A stretch of 64,000 bases of DNA from Bdellovibrionales bacterium RIFOXYC1_FULL_37_79. GTDB lineage: Bacteria > Bdellovibrionota > Bacteriovoracia > Bacteriovoracales > Bacteriovoracaceae. Position 1 is the stretch's first letter. Each line of letters starts with the position of its first letter. The notes under the pieces were generated by a model, which had not been told where the DNA came from, searched no databases, and saw nothing but the letters and a program-made list of their open reading frames with translations. Positions 50,001 to 58,096 of this stretch are shown here, one piece after another. The stretch lies in assembly GCA_001770015.1 (NCBI GenBank), contig MEQB01000011.1, positions 246,009 through 310,008 of the forward strand. The letters are read 5' to 3'. A program made the translations under genes and the position numbers.

Positions 50001-52077
50001 AGAATAATTCCTGGTTTAATATTTGTGTATATGCGTTTTTTCTTATACCGTTACCGTATTGATTAACTTCAGCTTTGGTAATCGTTCCGTCTCCATTAAG
50101 GTCCATGACATGATTTTGCCGATAAAATGCTAAAGCAATATTTCTGTGTTCTTTTAGTAATCTTTCATCTATGAGATGTAAATCCTTAGCAGTATCCCTT
50201 ACACCAAAGATACTTTCGCTGCTAAAAGAAGCGGAAACAGGAAGAACATGGGTAGAATATTGATAGTTTCCAAATATTTTACCGTACTCTTCGTATAATA
50301 AAAGTTGTTGTGCCGGGGGCATTTGTAATATTTGTTGAGTGGTGGTGCCTAAATGTTCTGCGGCGGCTGCGCCAAATTGGTAAAGACCAAAATGTTTCTT
50401 GTTATATTTATTAACGGCAAACGGGTCAAATCCACTTTCACCAAAAGTTCTAAGCATAATTTCATCTACGGAGAGGCCTGTTCTGCTGGCAACACCTCTG
50501 GCGGTTTCTAAAAATTCATCCCCGTGTATTTTGCCAAGTATATCGTCCTTGTAGGCTACTTTGAATTTACTATACATAAGTTCTGTAAGTTTTGATTGTG
50601 TAGGAGAGTCGGTTTGGGTCAAACCATGTTTAGCAATAAAAACCTTTTTGCTTTGATCAGCAGTAATTTTGGTAACACTTGAAGATTCCATGTCAGGTTT
50701 AATTTTGGTTTTATCGGCGGTAAGTTGTTCGATAGGTTGTTTTCCAACTATCGGTATAGCTTGCGCTTTAGCAGATATTAATAAATTTTCGAAGGTATTT
50801 TCATCCTTAATACTCATGTCGTAAGTGGGTAATTGCGTTTGGGTTTTTTGTTTGAAAGATGGGCTGTCTAGTAATACTTGCTTGGTTGAATCAAACAATT
50901 CAGGTGCGGCGATTTTACATCCGGGTAAATTGAATACCACGGAGAAACCTGGACTATTGGAAGTCTTGTTATAGGCGTCTGAGTATTTGCCCGGATTACC
51001 GGTGAATAATTCGGCCATATTTTTTTTATTATTTATTTGATGACGGGTGGAGATGATGTTCCAGTCAAAGGATTTTTCCTGGAAGGATCCCTTTTTGAGT
51101 CCTTCGGTGAAAAAAATTGGTTTCAACTTATGATAAATTTCGTTAAGTTGGATCTGGTTGTTTTTATCGGTGTCGTAGGTACAAGAGTTGTATTTGCTCA
51201 ATTCACTCTGGTAATTGCTGCTGGCACTGTAAACATAAGTTTGAATGTATTGAGTGTGATCTAATTGGTAAAAATTGTGCTGATACAAGGCTGAATCGAC
51301 GAAGGTGAAGGAATCGAAGAGGGCGTATTGCTCGCCAATTTTTTGCCTATTCATTTGGTGAACTGGATCCATGGAATTGAAGTGAATGAGGGTTGGGCCA
51401 CGTAAAGAGGCTTCGTATTCTTGGTAGGGAAGTATTCTTTTGTGACAGAGCAGTTCGCTGTATTTTTGATAGTCCATCCCGTATTTCTGACGCAGTTCCT
51501 GATATTTTTCGGAGTTTTTGTCGGGATAATTGTTCATTTCAATTGAAGTTTTTTGGAGTGCTTTTTGATAATTTTGGCAACCAGATTGGGATGGAATTAA
51601 AATTCCACCATCCTGATAGGGTGCCTCTTTTTTAATACCATGAGCATCCAAAAGAACCACCGCCGTTTTTTTACCTGATATAGCATTTTTGATTTTTTGG
51701 GAGAGTGATGAGACGTCTTCTCTCTCCAGTGAGGCGGTATCAAGATTTATTCTTTGCTCATTTTCAAAGAAGGGGAAAAAAAACTTGAATTTAGTAATGT
51801 CGTAAGGGGCATTGCTGGTTGATCGAGTAAAATCTTTTTCATTATTATAATGGAGTCCAATTCCCAGCAGCAGCTTGTTGAGGCATTCATCTTTCTGGCA
51901 GCTCGGCTTGGTGAAAGATGCGAGTCTGATAATTGGTGCATTAAAAATGTTTTGTTCATAAGTTTCCAGATCTTTCTGATCAATAGTCTTGGAAGTGACT
52001 TCCTCGGAAACCGCCACGTTCATGAACATGACAACTAAAAAAAATAATGTGAAAAGGAGTCTAGTAATCAACTTCAT
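49918..52077 (-). CDS. exported protein: caspase-like region, EF-hands and a lytic-transglycosylase-like domain
   Basis: After a signal peptide (MKLITRLLFTLFFLVVMFM...) residues 55-295 look caspase-like. AVVLLDAHGIKKE contains a His-Gly (His147), but the expected Cys strand reads TLIHFNSMDP with no Cys, then YVYSASSNYQSE. The C-terminal third holds MLRTFGESGFDPFAVN (Glu547) and FGLYQFGAAAAEHLG, the pattern of transglycosylase/lysozyme-like SLT domains that cut peptidoglycan. Two Ca2+-binding loops fit EF-hands: DTDKNNQIQLNE (302-313) and DLNGDGTITKAE (659-670). It is likely periplasmic and Ca2+-responsive. The last 25 residues overlap the next gene and may reflect a shifted end. Confidence 0.72.
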   Translation of the reverse strand: MKLITRLLFTLFFLVVMFMNVAVSEEVTSKTIDQKDLETYEQNIFNAPIIRLASFTKPSCQKDECLNKLLLGIGLHYNNEKDFTRSTSNAPYDITKFKFFFPFFENEQRINLDTASLEREDVSSLSQKIKNAISGKKTAVVLLDAHGIKKEAPYQDGGILIPSQSGCQNYQKALQKTSIEMNNYPDKNSEKYQELRQKYGMDYQKYSELLCHKRILPYQEYEASLRGPTLIHFNSMDPVHQMNRQKIGEQYALFDSFTFVDSALYQHNFYQLDHTQYIQTYVYSASSNYQSELSKYNSCTYDTDKNNQIQLNEIYHKLKPIFFTEGLKKGSFQEKSFDWNIISTRHQINNKKNMAELFTGNPGKYSDAYNKTSNSPGFSVVFNLPGCKIAAPELFDSTKQVLLDSPSFKQKTQTQLPTYDMSIKDENTFENLLISAKAQAIPIVGKQPIEQLTADKTKIKPDMESSSVTKITADQSKKVFIAKHGLTQTDSPTQSKLTELMYSKFKVAYKDDILGKIHGDEFLETARGVASRTGLSVDEIMLRTFGESGFDPFAVNKYNKKHFGLYQFGAAAAEHLGTTTQQILQMPPAQQLLLYEEYGKIFGNYQYSTHVLPVSASFSSESIFGVRDTAKDLHLIDERLLKEHRNIALAFYRQNHVMDLNGDGTITKAEVNQYGNGIRKNAYTQILNQELFYEKITSHFVFCNLNSCSRRTRNPKTRT

Positions 52078-52201
52078 CGATCCTTATTAAATATCATCTA
52101 CAATCACTATAAACGTTCACTAGTACTTTATCGGAAAATATTTGATTTTATTTGAAAGATAATTTTTATTCTTAAAAAATTAAATATTTAGAAAGCTAGG
52201 A

Positions 52202-52359
52202 CAAGGTGAACTCAAATATCGTTGAGATATTAATTGACAAAAATATAAGGCACTCAAGGGGAAACTATTTGGTATTTTTGAACTTTGTGTAAAACTGCTG
52301 CCTGAAATGAGCAAATTTACGGTAGTTATCTTTTTTATTACCCAGGATACTTATTAGTT
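52202..52359. repeat. 158-bp direct repeat, left copy
   Basis: This is identical to 54001-54158 except for one base (TAATTGAC versus TAACTGAC). It repeats the last 31 or so codons and 3' flank of the FHA gene. The two copies flank the Fic gene. The remainder of the 52078-52408 interval is AT-rich DNA in which I see no gene. Confidence 0.95.
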
Positions 52360-52408
52360 TAGGTCGGTTTCAAGTTGAGTCGCCGGTTTCTTCTACTCCT
52401 TTAAATTG

Positions 52409-53809
52409 TCACTGCAAATTTTTCCACTCTTGAAACTCACTCGGGCGAATTTTAAACCGGGCAATGTTTCCGTCATGGAGGCTGACTATTTCCGTTTCTA
52501 TTAACTTAAAAATCTCTGTTGCGTCTGCTTCAGGAAAGTTTTTGGCTTCCATAAGAGTTTGAATTCTATGTACCACCTGCGGCCCAGCAACCTTTTCAAG
52601 AATCACAGAGCGAATGATGTCTTGAATTTCGGTGCGATACCTTAGCTTCAAAATATTGGGCTCTCCTATCGCCAGCTGAATTGCTGAATAGCGCTGGGAA
52701 GAACGCGTATAGGCCCACAGATATAAATCTCGAAACAGACTGACGTCGTTTTTCTCGTAAACCCCAAGAAGCGCTTTAACGTAAGCCTCTTGATTAACGT
52801 CTATAAAAGAAAGCGGTTTCAAATTCTTTTTGATTAAGGGAATATTGGCCACAAGGCGTGCGGTTCGTTTATTCATATCTTCAAAGGCTTGCATGTAAGA
52901 AAGTTGTATTAGTGAAAAAAAGGACTGTTCAAACGGATCCTCGATTAAGTTTAGCTTATCAATGAAGAGCTGAAAGTATTCTTTTAGGATGTGGAGGTTT
53001 TCGAGCGGCATATAATTTGTACCGCCGATACCAACTGCGATCTGTCGAATGCGGCCCGAGGCACTTGGATCACCTAAAAGGTTTTCCGAGAGAAGTGCAT
53101 GAATGCTACACACTTCGTGTGAGCTGATTGTCGCTTCTGTGGCTGACTCAATGATGTATTCGATGGCTTCTTTGTGGTTTAAAATCATTTGAGCTTCGGA
53201 GGTGTTTTTGCCAGCGGCATTTTCACCGAGCTCAATTAGTCGTTTGGTTTCTAAAAGAGAATAAGTATTTCCCTCGAGGCGGCTTGAGTTCCACGATAAG
53301 TCGATCAGGAGCCGATTTAAGATGTTTCGTGCATAGGTTCCTGCTGGCCGCACCTTGTTTTCCACGGTTCCTGTTTTTAAAAGTTCTGTACGTTGAGATT
53401 CAGTCAGATAGAAAGTTTGGTTCGGCTCATATGATCGCAAAAAGTTCCGAAGGTACCCGACTGGAGTTCTGGCCTGGAGGGATTGAGAGACGTATTTCAG
53501 AAGGATCTCGCCTTCCTGAGAGAGAGGGATATCTTTGAATGGTTTTGTGTTCTTTCCCCCCTCCAGGGATGGAGTTCCTGTTACGATGACTTTGGTGGGG
53601 ACGTAGATGCGTGCGCGCGCAGCTCCTTTGGCTTCAAGAAGCCTGCGCTCTACCAGTGTAGTCAGCACTCGGCGAATGGCCTTTCGATCGCCTTCGTCTG
53701 ATTTCGATAGCCCAGCCGCCTGAGCAACGTCATGGATACTGATCTCTGTTTTTTCTTTGAGCAGCTTTAAAACAAGTGCTTCAAGATCACCTTTTTTCTT
53801 CGAAATCAT
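52409..53809 (-). CDS. Fic-family protein with an N-terminal winged helix
   Basis: I start at the ATG at 53809 (MISKKKGDLEALVL), with GGAG 6 bases upstream. Residues 1-75 form a winged helix (ISIHDVAQAAGLSK, AIRRVLTTLVERRLLEAKG). The Fic core follows, with an inhibitory-type motif SSRLEGNTYS and the active-site loop QAFEDMNKRTARLVAN. The canonical HxFx(D/E)GNxR His is Gln here, seen in a subset of Fic proteins, so AMP-transfer may be weak or altered. The C-terminus is helical. The gene is visibly richer in G+C than its neighbours and lies between 158-bp repeats, indicating recent acquisition. Palindromic operators upstream suggest autoregulation by the winged helix. Confidence 0.85.
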   Translation of the reverse strand: MISKKKGDLEALVLKLLKEKTEISIHDVAQAAGLSKSDEGDRKAIRRVLTTLVERRLLEAKGAARARIYVPTKVIVTGTPSLEGGKNTKPFKDIPLSQEGEILLKYVSQSLQARTPVGYLRNFLRSYEPNQTFYLTESQRTELLKTGTVENKVRPAGTYARNILNRLLIDLSWNSSRLEGNTYSLLETKRLIELGENAAGKNTSEAQMILNHKEAIEYIIESATEATISSHEVCSIHALLSENLLGDPSASGRIRQIAVGIGGTNYMPLENLHILKEYFQLFIDKLNLIEDPFEQSFFSLIQLSYMQAFEDMNKRTARLVANIPLIKKNLKPLSFIDVNQEAYVKALLGVYEKNDVSLFRDLYLWAYTRSSQRYSAIQLAIGEPNILKLRYRTEIQDIIRSVILEKVAGPQVVHRIQTLMEAKNFPEADATEIFKLIETEIVSLHDGNIARFKIRPSEFQEWKNLQ

Positions 53810-53826
53810 AGATTTCTCCAAAGTTT

Positions 53827-53855
53827 GGTATTGGGACAAATATTGTCCCAATACC
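53827..53855. promoter_or_regulatory. perfect palindromic operator before the Fic gene
   Basis: GGTATTGGGACAA and TTGTCCCAATACC are 13-bp complementary arms around a 3-base centre. The site is 17 bases upstream of the chosen start codon, so a bound repressor would block translation initiation or transcription. Confidence 0.75.
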
Positions 53856-53898
53856 ATTATGAAATATATTATAGCCTCATTTTAGTCCCAATTTCAAG

Positions 53899-53921
53899 TA
53901 TTGGGACAAATATTGTCTCAA
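53899..53921. promoter_or_regulatory. second, imperfect operator copy
   Basis: TATTGGGACAA and TTGTCTCAATT repeat the operator with one changed base in each arm. Extra half-sites (GTCCCAAT) occur at 53885-53892 and 53935-53942. The cluster of four elements suggests cooperative binding. Confidence 0.65.
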
Positions 53922-54000
53922 TTTATCATATTTTGTCCCAATTAGCACATGTCGGAACTAAGGCTCGCTTATACCTTTCCTCACGACACTGGATCTTCCG

Positions 54001-54158
54001 CAAGGTGAACTCAAATATCGTTGAGATATTAACTGACAAAAATATAAGGCACTCAAGGGGAAACTATTTGGTATTTTTGAACTTTGTGTAAAACTGCTGC
54101 CTGAAATGAGCAAATTTACGGTAGTTATCTTTTTTATTACCCAGGATACTTATTAGTT
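54001..54158. repeat. 158-bp direct repeat, right copy (end of the FHA gene)
   Basis: This copy contains the genuine 3' end and downstream flank of the FHA gene. It matches 52202-52359 at 157 of 158 positions. Confidence 0.95.
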
Positions 54159-56955
54159 CAGCCTCATATTGCAGTTCAAGTTTTTTCATTTTGTCGATTT
54201 CTCTTTGAGCATTTTCGGGTTTGATTTTGGTTCTAATCTCAAAGAGTTCATAAATCAGTCGAGTTTCCTTGGCTATGAATGACACAATGGCATTTTCGCT
54301 AAGGCCCAGATCATTGACAATAAACTTATTTAATTCAATCACCCATTCTTTTTGAAAGACCGGACTGGTAACCGTATCGATAAAGGCTTCAGTAAATAAA
54401 ATGTTATCGGTATAGGTCGGTTTGTAATGAGCGCTGAGGGGGGGCAAGTATTTGGGTTTATTTTTTCTTGCCTCCAGCATTTGCTTGATAAAAATATCAC
54501 TGGCGGATTCCTCCGTGGTTAAAAATGAAACTACATGTTTCCCGATGGCAGGAAAAAAATTCGGGGCCATCAGGTGAATACTCAGCAGGAAGATAGGAAT
54601 AAAAATAGACAGGCCAACTTTCAACCAGTACATTTTGACTTTTTTGCTGAGATTTCCGCTGAATAAAATGCCTCGGATGGATTCTCTTTCATTCATCTGA
54701 TAACCAAACGCCAATTTGATAATATTTTGCAAGTCCTCTTGGATTAGATTGGTTATGCCAGAAGAGAGGGGTTTGCCCACGTTGGAGTTAAGTCGCCCGA
54801 TAATGACATCTTTGATATTCCGATACACCTCTTTCACCCGTTGGGCCTTCAAGGCTTCTTCTTGTTTTCTAAATTGCTCGATTCTTTTTTGGGACTCTTC
54901 TTCCTCAAACGCCATTTTAGCAGCGGTGTCCATCTCAATTTTTTTCATTCTTTCCTGGTAGGAATTATTCACTTCCTCCATTAGCTTGTTGGATTTGGTC
55001 TTGGCGTTTTCCACCATTTCTTTAGCCGTTCTGGTGGCTTCTTCCAGGAGCTTGTTTTTCTGAAGATCAACCTGGAATTTGACGTTGTTAAGATATGAAT
55101 CTCCGGCATTTTTGGCGTCTTGCTTTTTTTGTTTGATGTGTTCTTCAATTTTTTGCTGCTCAAGCCTGGCATTGTTTAGTATGTTGTCGGCGTCAGCTAT
55201 TTTCTTGTTGTAATAAGACTCGGCTTCTTTTTGTTTTTTTTGAATTTCGTCCAGCAGTTTTTCATTGATCTTTCTTGATTCATTCTTGGCATTATTCAGG
55301 ATGTCTGCAGAGATAGAGGAAGCTGCGGATCTGGCTTTTTCGATCTGTGCCTGTAAATTATGAAGTTCTGCGTGGGCCTTTTCTTCTCTGTTTTTTGTTT
55401 CGGTAATGAGAATTTTTAATCGGTTCTCTTGATCATTCACTTTTTTGTTGATTTCTTCGTCTTTGATTTTGGCGTTTTCCAAGAGCCGTAAGGCTTCGTT
55501 GCGATTTTTTATGGCATCTTCCCTTACTCCTGCCAGGCTTTTATCGGTCTCTTTGATCAATTCAAATTTTTTCTGGGTGAGTTCTTCAATGGAATTTTGC
55601 AATTTATCCAGTTCTGATTTTTTCTCATTTCGGTGTAGATCTTCTTTACTTTTAAGTTCCAGTAAAAGATTCACCTCTTTATCTAAAGTGGTTTTTTTGC
55701 TGCCAAGGGAGTCAACGGTCTCTTGAAGCGTTTGCTTTTCATTAAAAAGTTTCTCAACCTCAAAGCGAATTTTGTCGCCTTCTTCCTTAAGTTTGGTTTC
55801 CTCAAAGTGGATATAGTGATCAAAGTCATATTTTCTTTTTTCTTGATCACGAATTAACATTTCTTTGTCATTTTCAAGTTTCTTTAATTCGGTCTCCAAA
55901 TCTTTCATTTGAATCTTGTATTTTTCGAGTACTAAATCGGTGTGACCCAGTTGATCTTTGACGACATTGATATCGGAGGTGATTTTCCTGAATAAATCAT
56001 CCTTTTCCCTTTTTTGATTTTCCAGATGGCTTATTGCTCTTTTATACTCATTAATGCGATCTTCTGATTTTTGAATTTCAATATTTTTGGCGTGTTGTAA
56101 TTTTTCCAGGGATGCTGTGGCATTATTCGTCAAGTTGGTTGCTTTTTCCTCGGCCTTTAAGATTATTTCCTCAGCTTTTTGTTCTGCCTTGAGTTTGGTT
56201 TCTTTTTCAAAGCTTTGGATTTCCATATTCATCTGGGCAATTTTTTGATTTGCCTCTTTGAAGATATTTTTGGACTTGTTATTGGCATTACCAATAATGA
56301 TCTGGGCATGATTTTTGGCTTCCATGACAATGCGTTGTGCATTTTGCTTTGCCTGGTTGATAAAAAGAAGACTCTTTTCATTTGCTTCAAGCATTTTCTG
56401 CTGATATTCAGCATGCACTTTTCTTTCAGTCTCCGCCTGCATGAGTTTCATTCTCTGTTCTTGAATTTGTTGTAACTGGGTTACAGTATTGTCTTCAAAA
56501 TGCAGGACTTCGGGATTGTCGTCGTTTAAAAATGCCAGGTCAGGATCATCATGGGGATGACTTAAATTTTTGGGAATTGAACCGGCCAAGGAATTTTGAG
56601 TGATAGATTTATCTTTGACCATTTTTAGGTCGCTACGGCTTTCCAGATCCTCAATCTTCAGTGCCAGTTTCTTGTTGCCAAGATACACAATATCCCCTTT
56701 TTTGTATGCATAAGGGACGTTGGGATCAATTTTTTTATTATTGATATAGGTTCCATTGGCCGAATTTAAATCCACCAGCTGGATGGCATTGTTCTCCTTA
56801 CAAACATAAAGATGTCTTCGGCTTACAAAATCCATGTCAAATGCGAGATCAGCGCTGCCTGATTTTCCAATGACAAAGCGATCACCGCATTCGTAGACGT
56901 TATTGCCGTCTGCGGATTTGGTGAATACTTTTAGGGCTGCGCTATTTTTTTTCAT
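54064..56955 (-). CDS. FHA-domain coiled-coil membrane protein
   Basis: An FHA phosphothreonine-binding domain occupies residues 10-105 (FVIGKSGSADLAF, VSRRHLYV and SANGTYINN are its conserved loops). About 600 residues of continuous coiled coil (about 150-750) follow, rich in Lys, Glu and Gln. A membrane segment lies near residue 790 (KVGLSIFIPIFLLSIHLMAP), and about 165 residues lie beyond it, probably in the periplasm. FHA domains read phosphorylated partners, so a kinase elsewhere may control it. It is the last gene of a set with a MotA/TolQ-type channel and a MotB/OmpA-type protein, separated by 18 and 13 bases. I infer a cytoplasmic arm or sensor for that motor. Confidence 0.82.
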   Translation of the reverse strand: MKKNSAALKVFTKSADGNNVYECGDRFVIGKSGSADLAFDMDFVSRRHLYVCKENNAIQLVDLNSANGTYINNKKIDPNVPYAYKKGDIVYLGNKKLALKIEDLESRSDLKMVKDKSITQNSLAGSIPKNLSHPHDDPDLAFLNDDNPEVLHFEDNTVTQLQQIQEQRMKLMQAETERKVHAEYQQKMLEANEKSLLFINQAKQNAQRIVMEAKNHAQIIIGNANNKSKNIFKEANQKIAQMNMEIQSFEKETKLKAEQKAEEIILKAEEKATNLTNNATASLEKLQHAKNIEIQKSEDRINEYKRAISHLENQKREKDDLFRKITSDINVVKDQLGHTDLVLEKYKIQMKDLETELKKLENDKEMLIRDQEKRKYDFDHYIHFEETKLKEEGDKIRFEVEKLFNEKQTLQETVDSLGSKKTTLDKEVNLLLELKSKEDLHRNEKKSELDKLQNSIEELTQKKFELIKETDKSLAGVREDAIKNRNEALRLLENAKIKDEEINKKVNDQENRLKILITETKNREEKAHAELHNLQAQIEKARSAASSISADILNNAKNESRKINEKLLDEIQKKQKEAESYYNKKIADADNILNNARLEQQKIEEHIKQKKQDAKNAGDSYLNNVKFQVDLQKNKLLEEATRTAKEMVENAKTKSNKLMEEVNNSYQERMKKIEMDTAAKMAFEEEESQKRIEQFRKQEEALKAQRVKEVYRNIKDVIIGRLNSNVGKPLSSGITNLIQEDLQNIIKLAFGYQMNERESIRGILFSGNLSKKVKMYWLKVGLSIFIPIFLLSIHLMAPNFFPAIGKHVVSFLTTEESASDIFIKQMLEARKNKPKYLPPLSAHYKPTYTDNILFTEAFIDTVTSPVFQKEWVIELNKFIVNDLGLSENAIVSFIAKETRLIYELFEIRTKIKPENAQREIDKMKKLELQYEAELISILGNKKDNYRKFAHFRQQFYTKFKNTK

Positions 56956-56973
56956 ATAATATCAATAAACTCC

Positions 56974-58083
56974 TTATGAAGCTTTTTTCAACCAATCAAA
57001 TGGCCCGGCTTCCTTGGTTTCCCCTGGTTGCGCAGGTGGAGGTGTGGGGGTCATACTTGGAGCGGAAACATTGGTGCTTGCATATATTGGTTCTGTCTGA
57101 CTGGTCTGGTTGGATGGTTGATGGCTTTCCTGTTCTGAGTCAGGTATCGGGGCGTTGCTGGTATAACCATTTTGTGACGGTAAAATGTTGAGTTCCTCAT
57201 TAACCGAGTTTTCGGCCAGGGCTTCCAACGCATCCTTATTTTCATCAAATTTTGAATCTTGCAATACCAGATCGTTGTTGGAACATCTGTTCCATAAATC
57301 ATGCAGGTTATTTTCGTAGCGCTCAACTGTCTGTATGAATAATTTTTCTGGTGAAAAGGCGGTATTGACTATCGACATGGTGACGGAAATAACGATACCA
57401 ACAATTGAGGTAATCATGGAAAATGAAACTTGCATTAAAAATTTATCCATGGTGGCCTTGGTTCCTTCGACATCGGTCAGATCCATCTGTCCAAGTTCAG
57501 GCAGTGCCTGCATGATACCTAAAAATGTTCCAAATATCCCACCAATGATAAAAAGTCCGGGCAAAATGCCAAGCAGGTCATTTAAGAGGGAAGCCGGAAC
57601 TAATCCAAATAATTTATTAAAACAAGGATTGCTTTCAAAAACGTTTTTCGATACGGTTAACATAGGCGGTTTGGTCGGCCCGAATTTCAAATATTTGATG
57701 TGTTTCAAAGTATCTTTAACCAGTCGTGCACATCCATGTTGGACGAGAAAAACCCTATCAATTAAAACCATCACTACATCTGGATTTCTTCTTTTTAAAA
57801 TGGTTCTTTTTTTAAACAGCTCATAAAACGTTCGCTCTAATATTTTTTTTGTGCTTAGATAAAACGATATGGGACTGGTGGAATTGTGAGTGCCTTCAAT
57901 AAACAGGTCAACTCGTTTACTAAATTCCTTGGAAAACCAGTCTTCCCTTTTATAGGTAAAGTAAATGAGAAGTCGAAGAGCAATCCCACCGATGAAACAC
58001 ATAATCATTGCTGGAATTAATAAAGTTGAGGAAAACTCTACGAGTAAGGTGGTGGCTTTGAGGGTAAAATCCTGAGAAAACAT
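56974..58083 (-). CDS. MotA/TolQ/ExbB-type proton-channel subunit
   Basis: There are three membrane segments: about 18-42 (LLIPAMIMCFIGGIALRLLIY), about 170-193 (LLGILPGLFIIGGIFGTFLG) and about 215-240 (FSMITSIVGIVISVTMSI). The middle one contains PGLFIIGGIFGTFLGIM, the family's conserved turn that faces the partner's Asp. A roughly 120-residue cytoplasmic loop separates the first two, as in TolQ/ExbB. After residue 290 is a long Pro/Gln/Ser-rich tail (SAPSMTPTPPPAQPGETKE). Such channels let protons through to drive movement of an attached protein. GGAG precedes the ATG. The following FHA gene and preceding MotB-like gene are in the same unit. Confidence 0.88.
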   Translation of the reverse strand: MFSQDFTLKATTLLVEFSSTLLIPAMIMCFIGGIALRLLIYFTYKREDWFSKEFSKRVDLFIEGTHNSTSPISFYLSTKKILERTFYELFKKRTILKRRNPDVVMVLIDRVFLVQHGCARLVKDTLKHIKYLKFGPTKPPMLTVSKNVFESNPCFNKLFGLVPASLLNDLLGILPGLFIIGGIFGTFLGIMQALPELGQMDLTDVEGTKATMDKFLMQVSFSMITSIVGIVISVTMSIVNTAFSPEKLFIQTVERYENNLHDLWNRCSNNDLVLQDSKFDENKDALEALAENSVNEELNILPSQNGYTSNAPIPDSEQESHQPSNQTSQTEPIYASTNVSAPSMTPTPPPAQPGETKEAGPFDWLKKAS

Positions 58084-58096
58084 TGTATTCTCCTTT

